Positions 34,634 to 43,451 are shown, numbered from the stretch's first letter. The stretch: 64,000 nt of DNA from an uncultured Clostridia bacterium (GCA_947168885.1 CAMVNQ010000005.1:124001-188000); one strand, 5' to 3'. The notes: a model not told the origin generated them from the letters alone. Translations and numbers: made by a program.

Positions 34634-36289
34634 ATGACAATTACAGACATAATCACAGCGATATTACAGCTCGCGGCGGGCATCGGTATATTTCTTGTTG
34701 CCTGCTCCATGATGAGTTCGAACCTCGAATCTCTCAGCAGCAGCAAGTTGAAATCGCTCTTCTCCAAAGCTTCCGGCAGCAAGATGCTCGGCGTGGGAAT
34801 AGGCGCGGTCGGAACTGCCGCGATTCAAAGCTCCGGAGCCACGACAGTCATGGTTATAGGCTTTGTTAATGCAGGAATAATGTCTCTCGCGCAGGCAGCG
34901 ACTATCATCTACGGTGCTAATATCGGTACCACCGTGACAGGACAGATCGTCGCGCTCGGTATGTTCGGCGGTGATATGATCTCCACAACGGTCATTTTCT
35001 CGGCACTTGCCGGTATCGGAGCTTTCATGATGAGCTTTGCAAAGACTGATGCACTGAAAAAAACAGGCGGTATACTCGCGGGATTCGGTATGCTGTTTGT
35101 CGGTCTTGAGATGATGAGCGGCTCTATGGACAGCTTTGCCCGTCTCGAAGCTGTCAAGAACTTTCTGGCAGGCATAAACAATATCATACTTCTGATAGTG
35201 ATAGGCGCATTGCTCACGGCGATAGTACAGAGCTCCTCGGTAATGACTTCAGTCGCAATTACCATGGTCGTGTCCGGACTCATATCTCTTGAACAGGGCA
35301 TATACCTTACCATGGGCTCGAACATAGGCTCCTGCGCAGTTGCTCTTATGGCAGGACTTACAAGCGGCAAGAACGCCAAACGTACCGCGACGATACATCT
35401 TATATTCAATATAAGCGGTGTTGTACTGTTTACGATCATAGGTATTTTTGTGGACTTCGGCGCGGTGTTCGGAAGCTTGTTCCCGGGTGCTCCGCAGACA
35501 CAGCTCGCTATGTTCCATACCGTATTTAATGTTTGTACGGCACTGGTGGCTCTCCCGCTGACAAATATGCTGGTCGGAGGAGTAAAAAAGCTCATACCCG
35601 ACGATCCCGAGCCCGTTGCACAAGAACCTTATGCACCGAGACTTCACTACATCAACGACTATATGCTGAAAACTCCGCCTGTTGCTGTACAGCAGGCGAA
35701 AAACGAGATCGTAAACATGGCAGAGATCGCTATGCAGAACTTCTCGCTGTCCTGCCGCATAATCTCGACGCTTGATTTTACGGAGATCGAACAGTTCCGT
35801 GCGAATGAGGATGAGCTCAACTTTCTCAACAAAGAGATAGTAAACTTTCTTGTGAAGCTCTCAAATATGCAGCTCAGCGCCGGTGATATGACATACATCT
35901 CAACCGCGTTCCATGCAGTTACCGACCTTGAGCGTGTAGGCGACTACGCAGAGAACATAGTCGAGTATGCCGAGCATCTCCGGAACGCCGGCGAACAATT
36001 TTCGGATAACGCCGTAAGTGAGATCGAAGCTGTACGCAGTCTTATTGAAGAACTGTTCTCGAATGCGATGCAGGCTTATATAAAGAACGACAAAAAAGCC
36101 CTCGATCTCGCGTTTGAGAAAGAAGACATGGTCGATATCGTTACTGCGGAAATGGCTGACAATCACATACAGCGTCTCGGCTCGGGAGTATGTACGGCAG
36201 ATGTCGGAGCACAGTATCTCTCACTCTCGTCCGACGCAGAGAGGGTCGCCGACCACTTTATAAATGTCGCCAAGATGATAAAGACATGA
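34634..36289 (+). CDS. Na+/phosphate symporter family protein with PhoU-like tail
   Basis: A 551-residue protein. Residues 1-310 contain two inverted Na_Pi_cotrans repeats, each with the family QSS motif (GAVGTAAIQSSGATTV near residue 60 and TAIVQSSSVMTSVAI near 200). Residues from about 340 to the end form a cytoplasmic helical PhoU-like domain (ERVGDYAENIVEYAEHL, and DAERVADHFINVAKM at the C-terminus). The family takes up phosphate with sodium and the PhoU part is thought to regulate it. It has its own promoter and terminator. Confidence 0.93.
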   Translation: MTITDIITAILQLAAGIGIFLVACSMMSSNLESLSSSKLKSLFSKASGSKMLGVGIGAVGTAAIQSSGATTVMVIGFVNAGIMSLAQAATIIYGANIGTTVTGQIVALGMFGGDMISTTVIFSALAGIGAFMMSFAKTDALKKTGGILAGFGMLFVGLEMMSGSMDSFARLEAVKNFLAGINNIILLIVIGALLTAIVQSSSVMTSVAITMVVSGLISLEQGIYLTMGSNIGSCAVALMAGLTSGKNAKRTATIHLIFNISGVVLFTIIGIFVDFGAVFGSLFPGAPQTQLAMFHTVFNVCTALVALPLTNMLVGGVKKLIPDDPEPVAQEPYAPRLHYINDYMLKTPPVAVQQAKNEIVNMAEIAMQNFSLSCRIISTLDFTEIEQFRANEDELNFLNKEIVNFLVKLSNMQLSAGDMTYISTAFHAVTDLERVGDYAENIVEYAEHLRNAGEQFSDNAVSEIEAVRSLIEELFSNAMQAYIKNDKKALDLAFEKEDMVDIVTAEMADNHIQRLGSGVCTADVGAQYLSLSSDAERVADHFINVAKMIKT

Positions 36290-36304
36290 ACATAATAAAA
36301 AGAA

Positions 36305-36337
36305 AGCAGCAGGTGATAACATCTGCTGCTCTGTTAT
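36305..36337 (+). terminator. Terminator of the symporter gene
   Basis: AGCAGCAG and CTGCTGCT form an 8-base stem 15 bases after the stop, followed by a T-rich tail. Confidence 0.75.
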
Positions 36338-36392
36338 TCATACAGTTTAATACTCCACTCGTATTGAGCTTTTTCGATGCGGGATTGAATGG

Positions 36393-36425
36393 CAGCTCCG
36401 GAAAGCATTCAGCTATCCGGAGCTG
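36393..36425. terminator. Hairpin between convergent genes
   Basis: CAGCTCCGGA and TCCGGAGCTG form a perfect 10-base stem downstream of the beta-helix lipoprotein gene. There is no clear U-run, so terminator function is probable but not certain. Confidence 0.55.
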
Positions 36426-36448
36426 TTGGCTATGACGAAAAGAATATT

Positions 36449-38035
36449 TCAGTTCAAACCTGTGAGTGCCACACCGTTCACATAAAGCGTATAGCCGTTG
36501 GAAATGATGTTGGATACATCGCCGTCAAAGCTCGTAACATAGCTGTCGCCTGTGAGCGTCCATGTACATCCGCTTCCGAGAGTTACAGACACATTTCCGA
36601 CTTCGGTTGAAACGGTATCTCCGGCAGCGTTTGTGATATTGCCGTCAATATAACCGATGAATGACGAAGAATCGCTGAGGTTCAGCGTAAACGCGGAGTT
36701 GCTGCCGACAAGGATAGCACCCTCAAGAGTCTGCTGCGATGCGTTCAGCACAGCGGTATTGTTTCCGCCGTTCCAACCGTCGTCGCATACCGAGATAAGA
36801 ATATTATCGCTGTCCTCGTTAGTGATCTTAACGCCGGAAAGAGTGATGACCGCGCTGGTGTTTGTTACATGGAACACATGACCGCTTTTACTCGTAAGGC
36901 TGCCGCCTGTCATCGTGAACGAAGAAGTACCGCTTGCCGCGTCACCCGACATCGACTGATAGATCATGATGCTGTCGAGAAATTTCGCGTTGCCGTTGCG
37001 CTTGGTATTGTTTGCTGTCAGGTCGCAGTTATTAAGCGTGATCGAGTTCAGACCTTCGATGCAGACACCTTCGGAAAGATTTGATACAAGCTCCGCGTTC
37101 GATACTGTAATGTCGGCAGTCGAATATATCGCGGGAGAGCCGAGACCGTTCGATGTGTACGTTCCGCCGTCAACAGTAACTGTTCCACCGCCGCGGTCGG
37201 TGCGGATAGCCGCCGAGGACTGTCCGCTTGTAGTAACGTTCAGGTTGTATGCTTCGGTGACGCCGCCGCCCGTGGTCATAATTCCGCCGGAGCCGCTGCC
37301 GGTAGTTGTTATCGTCGTGTCTCTTATTATGAGTGTTGTGCCGTCGCCGGATGCGCCGTTCTGACCGCCGTTGCCGCCGTAGCAGAACACACCGTTCGCG
37401 CCGGAAGCGTCGGAAGTGATCGTGCCGCCTGTTATCGTTGTGGTAGTACCGCCTTTGACGAGAACAGCCGCATTCTGTCCGTAGAAATTACAGTTGTCGC
37501 CGCCATTGGAATCGCCGGTCTTTGTGACGGTCAGACCGCTGACTGTTACAGCATCAGACGTGCTTATCATCAGCGCGCTCTGATCGGCTGTATCGGAAGC
37601 ATAAGTCTTGCCGTCCTCGGTCGCCGCAGCGGTTATCTCTGTGGAGCCGCCATAAATCACCTCGGAGCTGTTCCTGCCGAATCCTCCGCCGGGAGCTCCG
37701 TTTCCACCGGGCTTATCAGGCGGATTACCGCCGGGACCTCCGCCTTCACCGTCGGGCTTGTCGGGAGGAGTTCCGCCTTCGGGCATATCAGGAGGAGTAT
37801 TTCCGGAATCACCGTCCGGTTTTTCGGGAGGTGTACCCTCTAGCTTTTCGTTTTCATCGGAATTATCGCTTTGCTCTGTACCTTCCGCAGATGTCTGTTC
37901 CGTTCCGGAAACCGTCGTCTGCTCGGTCGCAGCGGTTGTTGTCTGCACGGATCCTGCATTAGCTGTACTGGTACCGCAAGCCGCAAGAGAAGCAACCATC
38001 ATCATTGCAATTATAGTAGAAATGTATTTTTTCAT
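36449..38035 (-). CDS. Lipoprotein with right-handed beta-helix domain
   Basis: A 528-residue surface lipoprotein (lipobox LAAC). Residues 25-130 are a low-complexity linker, first Thr/Glu-rich and then with repeats of the form TPPEKPDG rich in Gly and Pro. Residues about 130-528 form a parallel beta-helix type domain: runs of Thr, Gly and Asn with repeated ITGGTI, VDGGTYTS, FTMTGGSL turns. Such proteins are commonly labelled carbohydrate-binding-domain proteins. It could bind or cut polysaccharide; no catalytic site can be read. Sugar use cannot be assigned. Confidence 0.8.
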   Translation of the reverse strand: MKKYISTIIAMMMVASLAACGTSTANAGSVQTTTAATEQTTVSGTEQTSAEGTEQSDNSDENEKLEGTPPEKPDGDSGNTPPDMPEGGTPPDKPDGEGGGPGGNPPDKPGGNGAPGGGFGRNSSEVIYGGSTEITAAATEDGKTYASDTADQSALMISTSDAVTVSGLTVTKTGDSNGGDNCNFYGQNAAVLVKGGTTTTITGGTITSDASGANGVFCYGGNGGQNGASGDGTTLIIRDTTITTTGSGSGGIMTTGGGVTEAYNLNVTTSGQSSAAIRTDRGGGTVTVDGGTYTSNGLGSPAIYSTADITVSNAELVSNLSEGVCIEGLNSITLNNCDLTANNTKRNGNAKFLDSIMIYQSMSGDAASGTSSFTMTGGSLTSKSGHVFHVTNTSAVITLSGVKITNEDSDNILISVCDDGWNGGNNTAVLNASQQTLEGAILVGSNSAFTLNLSDSSSFIGYIDGNITNAAGDTVSTEVGNVSVTLGSGCTWTLTGDSYVTSFDGDVSNIISNGYTLYVNGVALTGLN

Positions 38036-38080
38036 ATTGATCTCTCCTTTTCTCAGGTGGATTTCCTTTGTTGTGATTAC

Positions 38081-38126
38081 AGTATAACAGACAAACTTAA
38101 ATCTAACTTAAAATTCCAAAACTTAA
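38081..38126 (-). promoter_or_regulatory. Promoter region with direct repeats, beta-helix lipoprotein
   Basis: On the minus strand the -10 TATACT lies at 38086-38081. Directly upstream are copies of TTAAGTT at 38100-38094, 38111-38105 and 38126-38120; the first two are exactly 11 bases apart. The -35 region is poor. This is the layout of a response-regulator activated promoter (inference). Confidence 0.5.
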
Positions 38127-38194
38127 TTTTATACAATATATTAAGTTTCAGATAATTCTTACTGTCCATTAAAACAGGACTGCACAGAATTGAA

Positions 38195-38228
38195 AACCCT
38201 CCGGGCGGCTGTTGTCGTCCGGAGGGTC
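38195..38228. terminator. Terminator-like hairpin
   Basis: CCCTCCGG (38197-38204) and CCGGAGGG (38219-38226) pair around a 14-base loop, with T-runs on both sides. It lies exactly at the end of the minus-strand open frame ending at 38227. Confidence 0.7.
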
Positions 38229-38570
38229 ATTTTGTGTTATTTATTCTGTTAGGATTATTTATGCTCTTTACGGTGAAATCGAGAACTGTCTCCTCCTTCT
38301 GAGTGCCTTTGTTTATGTATCTGTTGCCTTCCTGCTTCTTGTTGTTGTAATCATCAAAGCTCTTTATGCAATTGAACATGTATGATGACAACGATGAGGT
38401 TAGTTGTACATTGTCTTTAATATTTTTAATCAATGAAATAAGCGAAATTATATTTTTTCTTTTAAAATATTCTTCGCTACTAGAAATGCTGTTAATTCTG
38501 CATTCATATACTGCGGGATCTCGCAGCTTATGAAAGCATACCGTAGATCAAAGCTGCTGATGCGGTTCCG
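38227..38570 (-). pseudogene. Probable gene remnant (C-terminal piece)
   Basis: The minus frame is open for about 115 codons up to a terminator-like hairpin, with protein-like composition (KSFDDYNNKKQEGNRYINKG near the end). It has no ATG start or ribosome binding site in the right place; only a TTG at 38433. I read it as the end of a decayed gene in the accessory region. No family recognised. Confidence 0.3.
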
Positions 38571-38605
38571 AACAGTCCGACTCCAAGAATGCAAAAGCTG
38601 ATCAT
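38528..38605 (-). CDS. 25-residue hydrophobic peptide
   Basis: A very short frame starts at the ATG at 38605, nine bases after AAGGAA. It encodes 25 residues, nearly all hydrophobic or small (MISFCILGVGLFG, then TASAALIYGM), i.e. one membrane helix. The good ribosome binding site is the main support. Such peptides occur as type I toxins, small membrane regulators or passengers of conjugative elements; no family is recognised. It overlaps the frame of the remnant listed above. Confidence 0.45.
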   Translation of the reverse strand: MISFCILGVGLFGTASAALIYGMLS

Positions 38606-38746
38606 TTACTATCGTTCCTTTCTTATTGATTGCATTGATTGGTTTGTTTCCCTTTCAGTGATTACATACCTGCCGAGGACTCAAAGGTCAGATGTTTATT
38701 CTTCATAAAGGTTTGTTTCGATTTTTTCATAGAGCACACAGGTAAA

Positions 38747-39508
38747 TCACACATAATCGATTCCGAATTCATGATATCGCTTCAAAAGATACTTTGGATA
38801 TTTCCAAGGTCCTGCTTCGCCTTCAAACTGCATAGAAGATGAATAATGTGATCTGGTAAACTTTTCCAGCACCCCGGTTTCATAGAAAAAATGATACTCT
38901 TGTGGCAAATCATCCATGCAGAACAAAGATTTCTCAGGATCATTCTCTGCTTTGGAGTTAAGAATCATTTCGTGAATCAATGTGCCTCCGATCATTTTTC
39001 CGTTCTCATATTCGTAAACAGCGTAACTAATTCGGTTTTTAAGTGTCTCTATACCATACCTGATTTCAGTTCTATACAAAGCATATTCCATTGGCAATCC
39101 CTTATCGTTTTTGCCCTCAATGGAAAGCATAATCATATGTTCATTTGTATCATACGAAACTCCATGTGTTTTACCGGTGCTCTCCACGTAAAACGTTTCA
39201 CAGATAACGGTACCTTCTGCTCCGTAAATCTGCGTGTACACCGGCTTTCCCTCTCGATAGTAATGAACAGAAACGTGCTCTTTTTTACGGGGTTCCTTAT
39301 TCAGCGTATGCCTCGGTTCGGTAATGTTTCCATACGTCAATTCTTCAAAGAAAATAGGTTCATGCGGGGCTCTCCAACCTTTACACCAAATAATATCAGT
39401 CCCCTCAATTTGTAGCGATTCTTTTAGTTCGCTGTATTTCTCTCGGTATGTCTCCATTAAAGAAACAACAGCCAAACACGTATCCTGTATTTTCTCCAAA
39501 GTTATCAT
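38747..39508 (-). CDS. Hypothetical protein
   Basis: A 253-residue soluble protein of unknown function, rich in Tyr, Glu and Lys, with alternating beta-strand patterns (VHYYREGKPVYTQIYGAEG, CETFYVESTGKTHGVSYD). It has no signal or membrane segment and no cysteine/histidine cluster. A consensus promoter lies about 120 bases upstream, and no partner gene lies next to it, so it is a single-gene unit in the accessory region. Confidence 0.75.
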   Translation of the reverse strand: MITLEKIQDTCLAVVSLMETYREKYSELKESLQIEGTDIIWCKGWRAPHEPIFFEELTYGNITEPRHTLNKEPRKKEHVSVHYYREGKPVYTQIYGAEGTVICETFYVESTGKTHGVSYDTNEHMIMLSIEGKNDKGLPMEYALYRTEIRYGIETLKNRISYAVYEYENGKMIGGTLIHEMILNSKAENDPEKSLFCMDDLPQEYHFFYETGVLEKFTRSHYSSSMQFEGEAGPWKYPKYLLKRYHEFGIDYV

Positions 39509-39629
39509 TTTTCTGTCTCCCCTAAAATACGAATCAAATAGACCATCCGTTCTTCATATCAATAACTACTAAAGCTTTTTTATTCGGCTTAACACTTCCG
39601 CCTCTAAAATCCAGTTTATCTTCCCTTCA

Positions 39630-39659
39630 ATTATACCATACATAAGGGCTTTTTGTAAA
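39630..39659 (-). promoter_or_regulatory. Promoter of the 253-residue hypothetical gene
   Basis: On the minus strand TTTACA (39659-39654) and TATAAT (39635-39630) are spaced by 18 bases. Confidence 0.7.
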
Positions 39660-40152
39660 GGCTCTTTTTATTTTACCTTGAAGGAGTGATATGTATGCAG
39701 TTAGTAATAGCTGAAAAGCCGAGTGTGGGTACAGCTCTCGCAAAAGGGAAAGGTAATTACACGGATACAACCAAGACGCATAGCTCACAGAGAACCCTCA
39801 AATTCCCCGAATCGGTGATGAATCTTCTCAAAGAACTGAAAGCCGATCAGGAGAAGCAGGCTCAGTTGCTTGGAGATAAGTGGGTGGACAGCGACAGGCT
39901 GTTTATTAACGATTTTGGTGAACCGCTGTTCAATGGAATGCCTTATCTTTGGTTTGAAAGGTTCTGCAAAAAGAAAGGAATGCCGTTCTATGGCTTACAT
40001 AGCCTGAGACATTTCTTTGCCAGCTCTCTTATCAATGCAAACGTTGATCTGGTGGCGGTATCAAGTGCTTTGGGGCATAGCGCCGTGAGTACAACTGTAA
40101 ACACCCAATATGGACACACTCACCCTATGCAGCCGTATTCAATAACTATAAA

Positions 40153-40190
40153 AGGCTCTGAACCGTTTTTACAGCGGTTCGGAGCCTGCT
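40153..40190. terminator. Terminator after the integrase fragment
   Basis: AGGCTCTGAACCG (40153-40165) and CGGTTCGGAGCCT (40175-40187) form a 13-base stem with one internal mismatch, followed by a short T-run. Confidence 0.8.
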
Positions 40191-40276
40191 TTATAAATAC
40201 TCGGAGTTATCAACAGCCAAATCGTGTGATCAAAGTTCAACTATATCATTGTACAAGCAGAAAAACTTCTCGTCTG

Positions 40277-40459
40277 TTACACAGTCTTCGTGGACGTAAA
40301 TATCAGGAAAGGTATCGCGATCAGATCAATAGCGCCGAGTATCCGCTCGACCATATCGGAAAGTTCTATCGACAGCAGATGACAGCCCGATATCGTGATA
40401 GTGATGCAGGAAATTGTCAGAAGGCTGATGCTCCATATAAGTTTGTATTTTTTCTCCAT
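40277..40459 (-). CDS. Small membrane protein (60 residues), uncertain
   Basis: The frame encodes a 60-residue protein with two hydrophobic segments separated by a short acidic loop (ELSDMVER). The composition is that of a real membrane protein. The ribosome binding site is weak, and it lies just upstream on the opposite side of the EFR1 ferredoxin gene's 3' end. No family recognised. Confidence 0.4.
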   Translation of the reverse strand: MEKKYKLIWSISLLTISCITITISGCHLLSIELSDMVERILGAIDLIAIPFLIFTSTKTV

Positions 40460-40482
40460 AGCAGTATTCTCTGATTATTTAA

Positions 40483-41331
40483 TTATCGCTTTTTCGGAAC
40501 GATAGCCTCGCGCCGTGACATAATGTCCTTCGCTGTGATATGAGGGTTATGGTAGCGCGTCCTGCTTTCGGGCAGCCCGAGCCGCCGTGTTATGATATTG
40601 TTGAGCTTTCTGTACGCTTCGGGCGTGCTGAACATTATCGCTTTCTTCGGGCAGTAAACCACGCAGGAATTGCAGCCTATGCACTTATGGTTCCAGACGG
40701 GGTGTCTGTCCTCGATCGTAATGTTCCCGCGCGGGCAGAGCTTACTGCAGAGCCCGCAGCCGACGCAGTCCTCAGAGGTGTAGAATCCCTTGTCATATTC
40801 ATGCTGAACATTGAGGAACGGCACCATCATCTTTTCGTAGCGGTTCCGCGTGATAGCGGACATTTTCGGGTATTCGTTCATGCGGCGCTTCGCGATATTA
40901 TCCCCGATACGTCTCGCGAAACGGTCGGAGCGCGGCACCATGAACTTCGGCGACGGGAACGGCTCATAAGCCACACACTGGCTCGCAACACAGCGCAGAG
41001 GCTTCCCGTAATGCAGGCGGGTGCCTTTTTCACGCAGTATGGCGTCTATGGTCTCAAAGCACCTGCCATGAACTCCGACATAAGTAGCGACCATGAACAC
41101 ATAGGCGTCCGGGTTCACCTCAAGCCGTTCCGCGAACTCCTTCATCGGCTCAGGAACATCCCACTCGTACACGGGACAGACAAATCCCACCACGTCGGCT
41201 TTCGCGGCAAGACCGCTTGTGACGCCGTCCTTTACGGACACTATAACTGCGCCTCCGATACGTGCTGCGATTATTCTGGCGGTTCTAAGGCTGTTGCCCG
41301 TGCCGCTGAAACAGTAAATCACGTTTTTCAT
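40483..41331 (-). CDS. EFR1-type flavodoxin-ferredoxin fusion
   Basis: A 282-residue protein. Residues 1-150 form a flavodoxin-like domain (YCFSGTGNSLRTARI near the N-terminus, FVCPVYEWDVPEPMKEF). Residues about 185-235 hold two 4Fe-4S clusters, CVGCGLCSKLCPRGNI and CIGCNSCVVYCPKKAI. It is a soluble electron carrier or reductase of the EFR1 class, common in gut Clostridia. The substrate is unknown. It is followed upstream by the DUF5131 fusion gene with a 19-base gap, so the two may be one transcript. Confidence 0.9.
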   Translation of the reverse strand: MKNVIYCFSGTGNSLRTARIIAARIGGAVIVSVKDGVTSGLAAKADVVGFVCPVYEWDVPEPMKEFAERLEVNPDAYVFMVATYVGVHGRCFETIDAILREKGTRLHYGKPLRCVASQCVAYEPFPSPKFMVPRSDRFARRIGDNIAKRRMNEYPKMSAITRNRYEKMMVPFLNVQHEYDKGFYTSEDCVGCGLCSKLCPRGNITIEDRHPVWNHKCIGCNSCVVYCPKKAIMFSTPEAYRKLNNIITRRLGLPESRTRYHNPHITAKDIMSRREAIVPKKR

Positions 41332-41350
41332 ATTCTTTGCCCTTTCTGCG

Positions 41351-42466
41351 TCAAGCGCCCGTACACTCCGTTTCTATCCAATCCATAAGCACACCGACGA
41401 GGTATTCCTGCTCCGCTGCATTCAGCACCTTGCCCGCGGGAATGTGATGCCACTTCTCAATGCAGCCCCTGCAGCAGCAGGCGGTCGCGTGCTGCGCGAT
41501 AAAGACCGGATGCCCTTTCATCGGTGTCTGCTTTCCGTCATTTTCGGGATTTTCGGCTGACAGCCGCTTCCCGACAAAATCTCTCGCGTGGCTTCGGATA
41601 GTTTCAATTCCCTTTTCCGCGACATACTCCTTGTCTTTTGCCGAAAGGTGAAATCCGCTTCTGAAACCGGACTTCCGCAGTCCCGCGAAGAGTTCGTTAC
41701 GCTCCGGCAGCCTATACACTATACCGTCGGCGCTATCCGTGCCGGGAATGTAGCTGTAGCCGGACTTTTTCGCCTGCGGCATCTGCATACTGCGCTCGAT
41801 ATGATATGTTCTGCCGTCTTTTATGAATACAGCTCCGGTCTGCTTGAAATAAAACGGCACAGCATTACGGATACACTGTCTGCGCACCTCCTGTATCCAG
41901 CGGAAATCACAGGGCCGCGCTTTGCTGCCGGACTCGCCGCCGCAGGTGACGTGACCGATCAGCCCCGTCGCGAGGTACTTCTCCATATCTATCTCGCCGA
42001 GCATCGGTTCGCAGATGATCTCGCGATGCTTTATCGGCAGGTTCAGAAATATCGGCAGCCTGTAATCCGCTCTGTCCTGATTCTCGCAGGTCGAGCATAT
42101 CGTTACATGGTCCCAGCCGTCGCCCCAGTCGGGCGGAGCGCATTGTTCAAAGCGGTCGATCCTCTTGGTGATGATGTGAAAGCGCAGATCACTGCGTTCC
42201 CGGATCATATCCCAGCAGTCCTGCCGCCATTCATCGGCATCTTCGAGGAAGAAATCCGAGGTCATGCAGGTGTAGATAACGCCGTCATCGGCGGTCAGCT
42301 TATACTGACCCTGTCTGTTCTTTTTCAGCGGGAGATCGAAGTCCCCTGTCTTTGTCACAACGGACGCGTCTTTTCCGATGCTCTCGTCGCGCCTGTAAAC
42401 ATAGCAGTTCGCACACCCGGGGCTCAGCTTATGGCAGCCGTGCCACGGGTTCCATATATCGCTCAT
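41351..42466 (-). CDS. DUF5131 / DUF4186 fusion protein
   Basis: A 371-residue protein. Residues 1 to about 250 match the DUF5131 family (phage Gp37/Gp68-like): WNPWHGCHKLSPGCANCYVY has the Cys-rich motif thought to bind an iron-sulphur cluster, followed by TCMTSDFFLEDADEWR, FHIITKR and VTCGGESG. Residues about 270-371 match DUF4186, usually a separate protein: AKDKEYVAEKGIETIRSHA, ENDGKQTPMKGHPVFIAQHA, and CCCRGCIEKWHHI. The reaction of neither part is established. DUF5131 resembles radical-SAM-like nucleic-acid or repair proteins; this is inference. Confidence 0.85.
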   Translation of the reverse strand: MSDIWNPWHGCHKLSPGCANCYVYRRDESIGKDASVVTKTGDFDLPLKKNRQGQYKLTADDGVIYTCMTSDFFLEDADEWRQDCWDMIRERSDLRFHIITKRIDRFEQCAPPDWGDGWDHVTICSTCENQDRADYRLPIFLNLPIKHREIICEPMLGEIDMEKYLATGLIGHVTCGGESGSKARPCDFRWIQEVRRQCIRNAVPFYFKQTGAVFIKDGRTYHIERSMQMPQAKKSGYSYIPGTDSADGIVYRLPERNELFAGLRKSGFRSGFHLSAKDKEYVAEKGIETIRSHARDFVGKRLSAENPENDGKQTPMKGHPVFIAQHATACCCRGCIEKWHHIPAGKVLNAAEQEYLVGVLMDWIETECTGA

Positions 42467-42627
42467 CTGTTCTCACCTGTTTCCCGCCGATAGTTATCCA
42501 GACTTATTATATCACATTCCGAAGCATCGTGCAATAGTTTTTTCGTATTGCAGCAGCAGAAAAACTGTCCTGATAAACCAGCCGTTCAGGCATGAAAAAG
42601 ACACTTCCCGATACGGAAAATATATGC

Positions 42628-42656
42628 TTGACAACGTGAGTTGTGTGTGATATAAT
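42628..42656 (+). promoter_or_regulatory. Promoter before the fluoride riboswitch
   Basis: TTGACA (42628-42633) and TATAAT (42651-42656) are spaced by 17 bases, both perfect. Transcription should begin about 6 bases before the riboswitch. Confidence 0.85.
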
Positions 42657-42668
42657 GTACTCAATAAA

Positions 42669-42757
42669 AGGGAATGACGTCCTCCCTCGGAACTTCCGGA
42701 ACCGCATTTTTGCTGATGGTATCTGCTTTTTTACGCAGATACTGTCGGCTTTTTTGT
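42669..42757 (+). promoter_or_regulatory. Fluoride (crcB-type) riboswitch with terminator
   Basis: The leader follows the fluoride aptamer pattern: GGGAATGACGTCCTCCC, then GGAACCGC with a short loop and GCTGATGGTATCTGC. The expression platform is visible: GCTGATGGTATCTGC (42712-42726) can pair with GCAGATACTGTCGGC (42735-42749), followed by TTTTTT. That pairing consumes the aptamer's GCTGATG, so ligand binding should prevent termination and switch the gene on. The gene behind it is a CPA-type antiporter, a known fluoride exporter context in Clostridia. Confidence 0.85.
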
Positions 42758-42828
42758 TTAGAATCTCAAATTTCATGGTATGTGATTAGTTGAAACACAT
42801 ATTTTTCCAAAGCAGCAGGAGGTATTTT

Positions 42829-43451
42829 ATGCTACTTTCACTTGCGATCATTTTCCTTGTCGTGCTGTCGGCAGCCGCGATATTCAAGGCGATAAAGCTG
42901 CCGCGCATCATCGGTATGCTCGCGTCCGGCATCGTCGTCGGGCCGTATGTGCTTGACCTGCTCGACCCGTCGATACTTGGCATTTCAAGCGATCTGCGCC
43001 GGATCGCGCTTATCATCATACTGATAAAAGCGGGGCTGTCGCTGAACCTTCCGGATCTGAAAAAAGTCGGCAGACCCGCCGTGCTCATGGCATTTCTGCC
43101 CGCCTGTGCCGAGATAGTCGGATATGTCTGCTTTGCGCCTATGTTCTTCGGGCTGTCGCTCACCGAAGCCGCGGTAATGGGCGCTGTTCTTGCGGCGGTA
43201 TCTCCCGCGGTCGTAGTCCCGAGAATGGTGAAGATGATCGAGGAAAAACAAGGCACCGGCAAGAGCATACCGCAGATGATACTTGCGGGAGCATCCTGCG
43301 ACGACATTTTCTCATCGTCCTGTTCTCCACATTTGTGACTATGGCGCAGGGCGGAACTGTCAGCGCGCTTGACTTCGCAAACATACCTGTCTCGATAATT
43401 CTCGGAGTCCTGCTCGGCATCGCGGCGGGCTTCATACTGTATCTGCTGTTT
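42829..43451 (+). pseudogene. CPA/NhaP-type cation (fluoride?) proton antiporter, frameshifted and truncated
   Basis: The frame starts at the ATG at 42829 six bases after GGAGG and encodes the N-terminal helices of a CPA antiporter (AIKLPRIIGMLASGIVVGP, LIKAGLSLNLPDL, AVSPAVVVPRMVKMIE). Near 43311 the frame shifts: ASCDDIF runs into a stop, while the +1 frame continues as IVLFSTFVTMAQGGTVSALD. At about 43451 the antiporter sequence ends abruptly inside a helix, joined to an integrase fragment. About half the family length (roughly 400 residues) is missing. The riboswitch in front is intact. Confidence 0.8.

Larger units (their letters stand above)
39695..40474 (+). pseudogene. Chimera: topoisomerase III start fused to integrase C-terminus
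   Basis: Translation would start at the ATG at 39695 after AAGGAG. The first 17 residues, MQLVIAEKPSVGTALAK, are the universal N-terminus of DNA topoisomerase III (TopB). From about residue 20 the frame becomes a tyrosine recombinase C-terminal half: YTDTTKTHSSQRTLKFPES, then the HSLRH motif, ALGHSAVSTT and NTQYGHTH with the catalytic tyrosine. The Arg-I region and N-terminal domains are missing. The natural integrase end should be near 40125; beyond it the frame reads through a terminator and is not meaningful. This is a scar joining two genes typical of conjugative elements. Confidence 0.8.
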
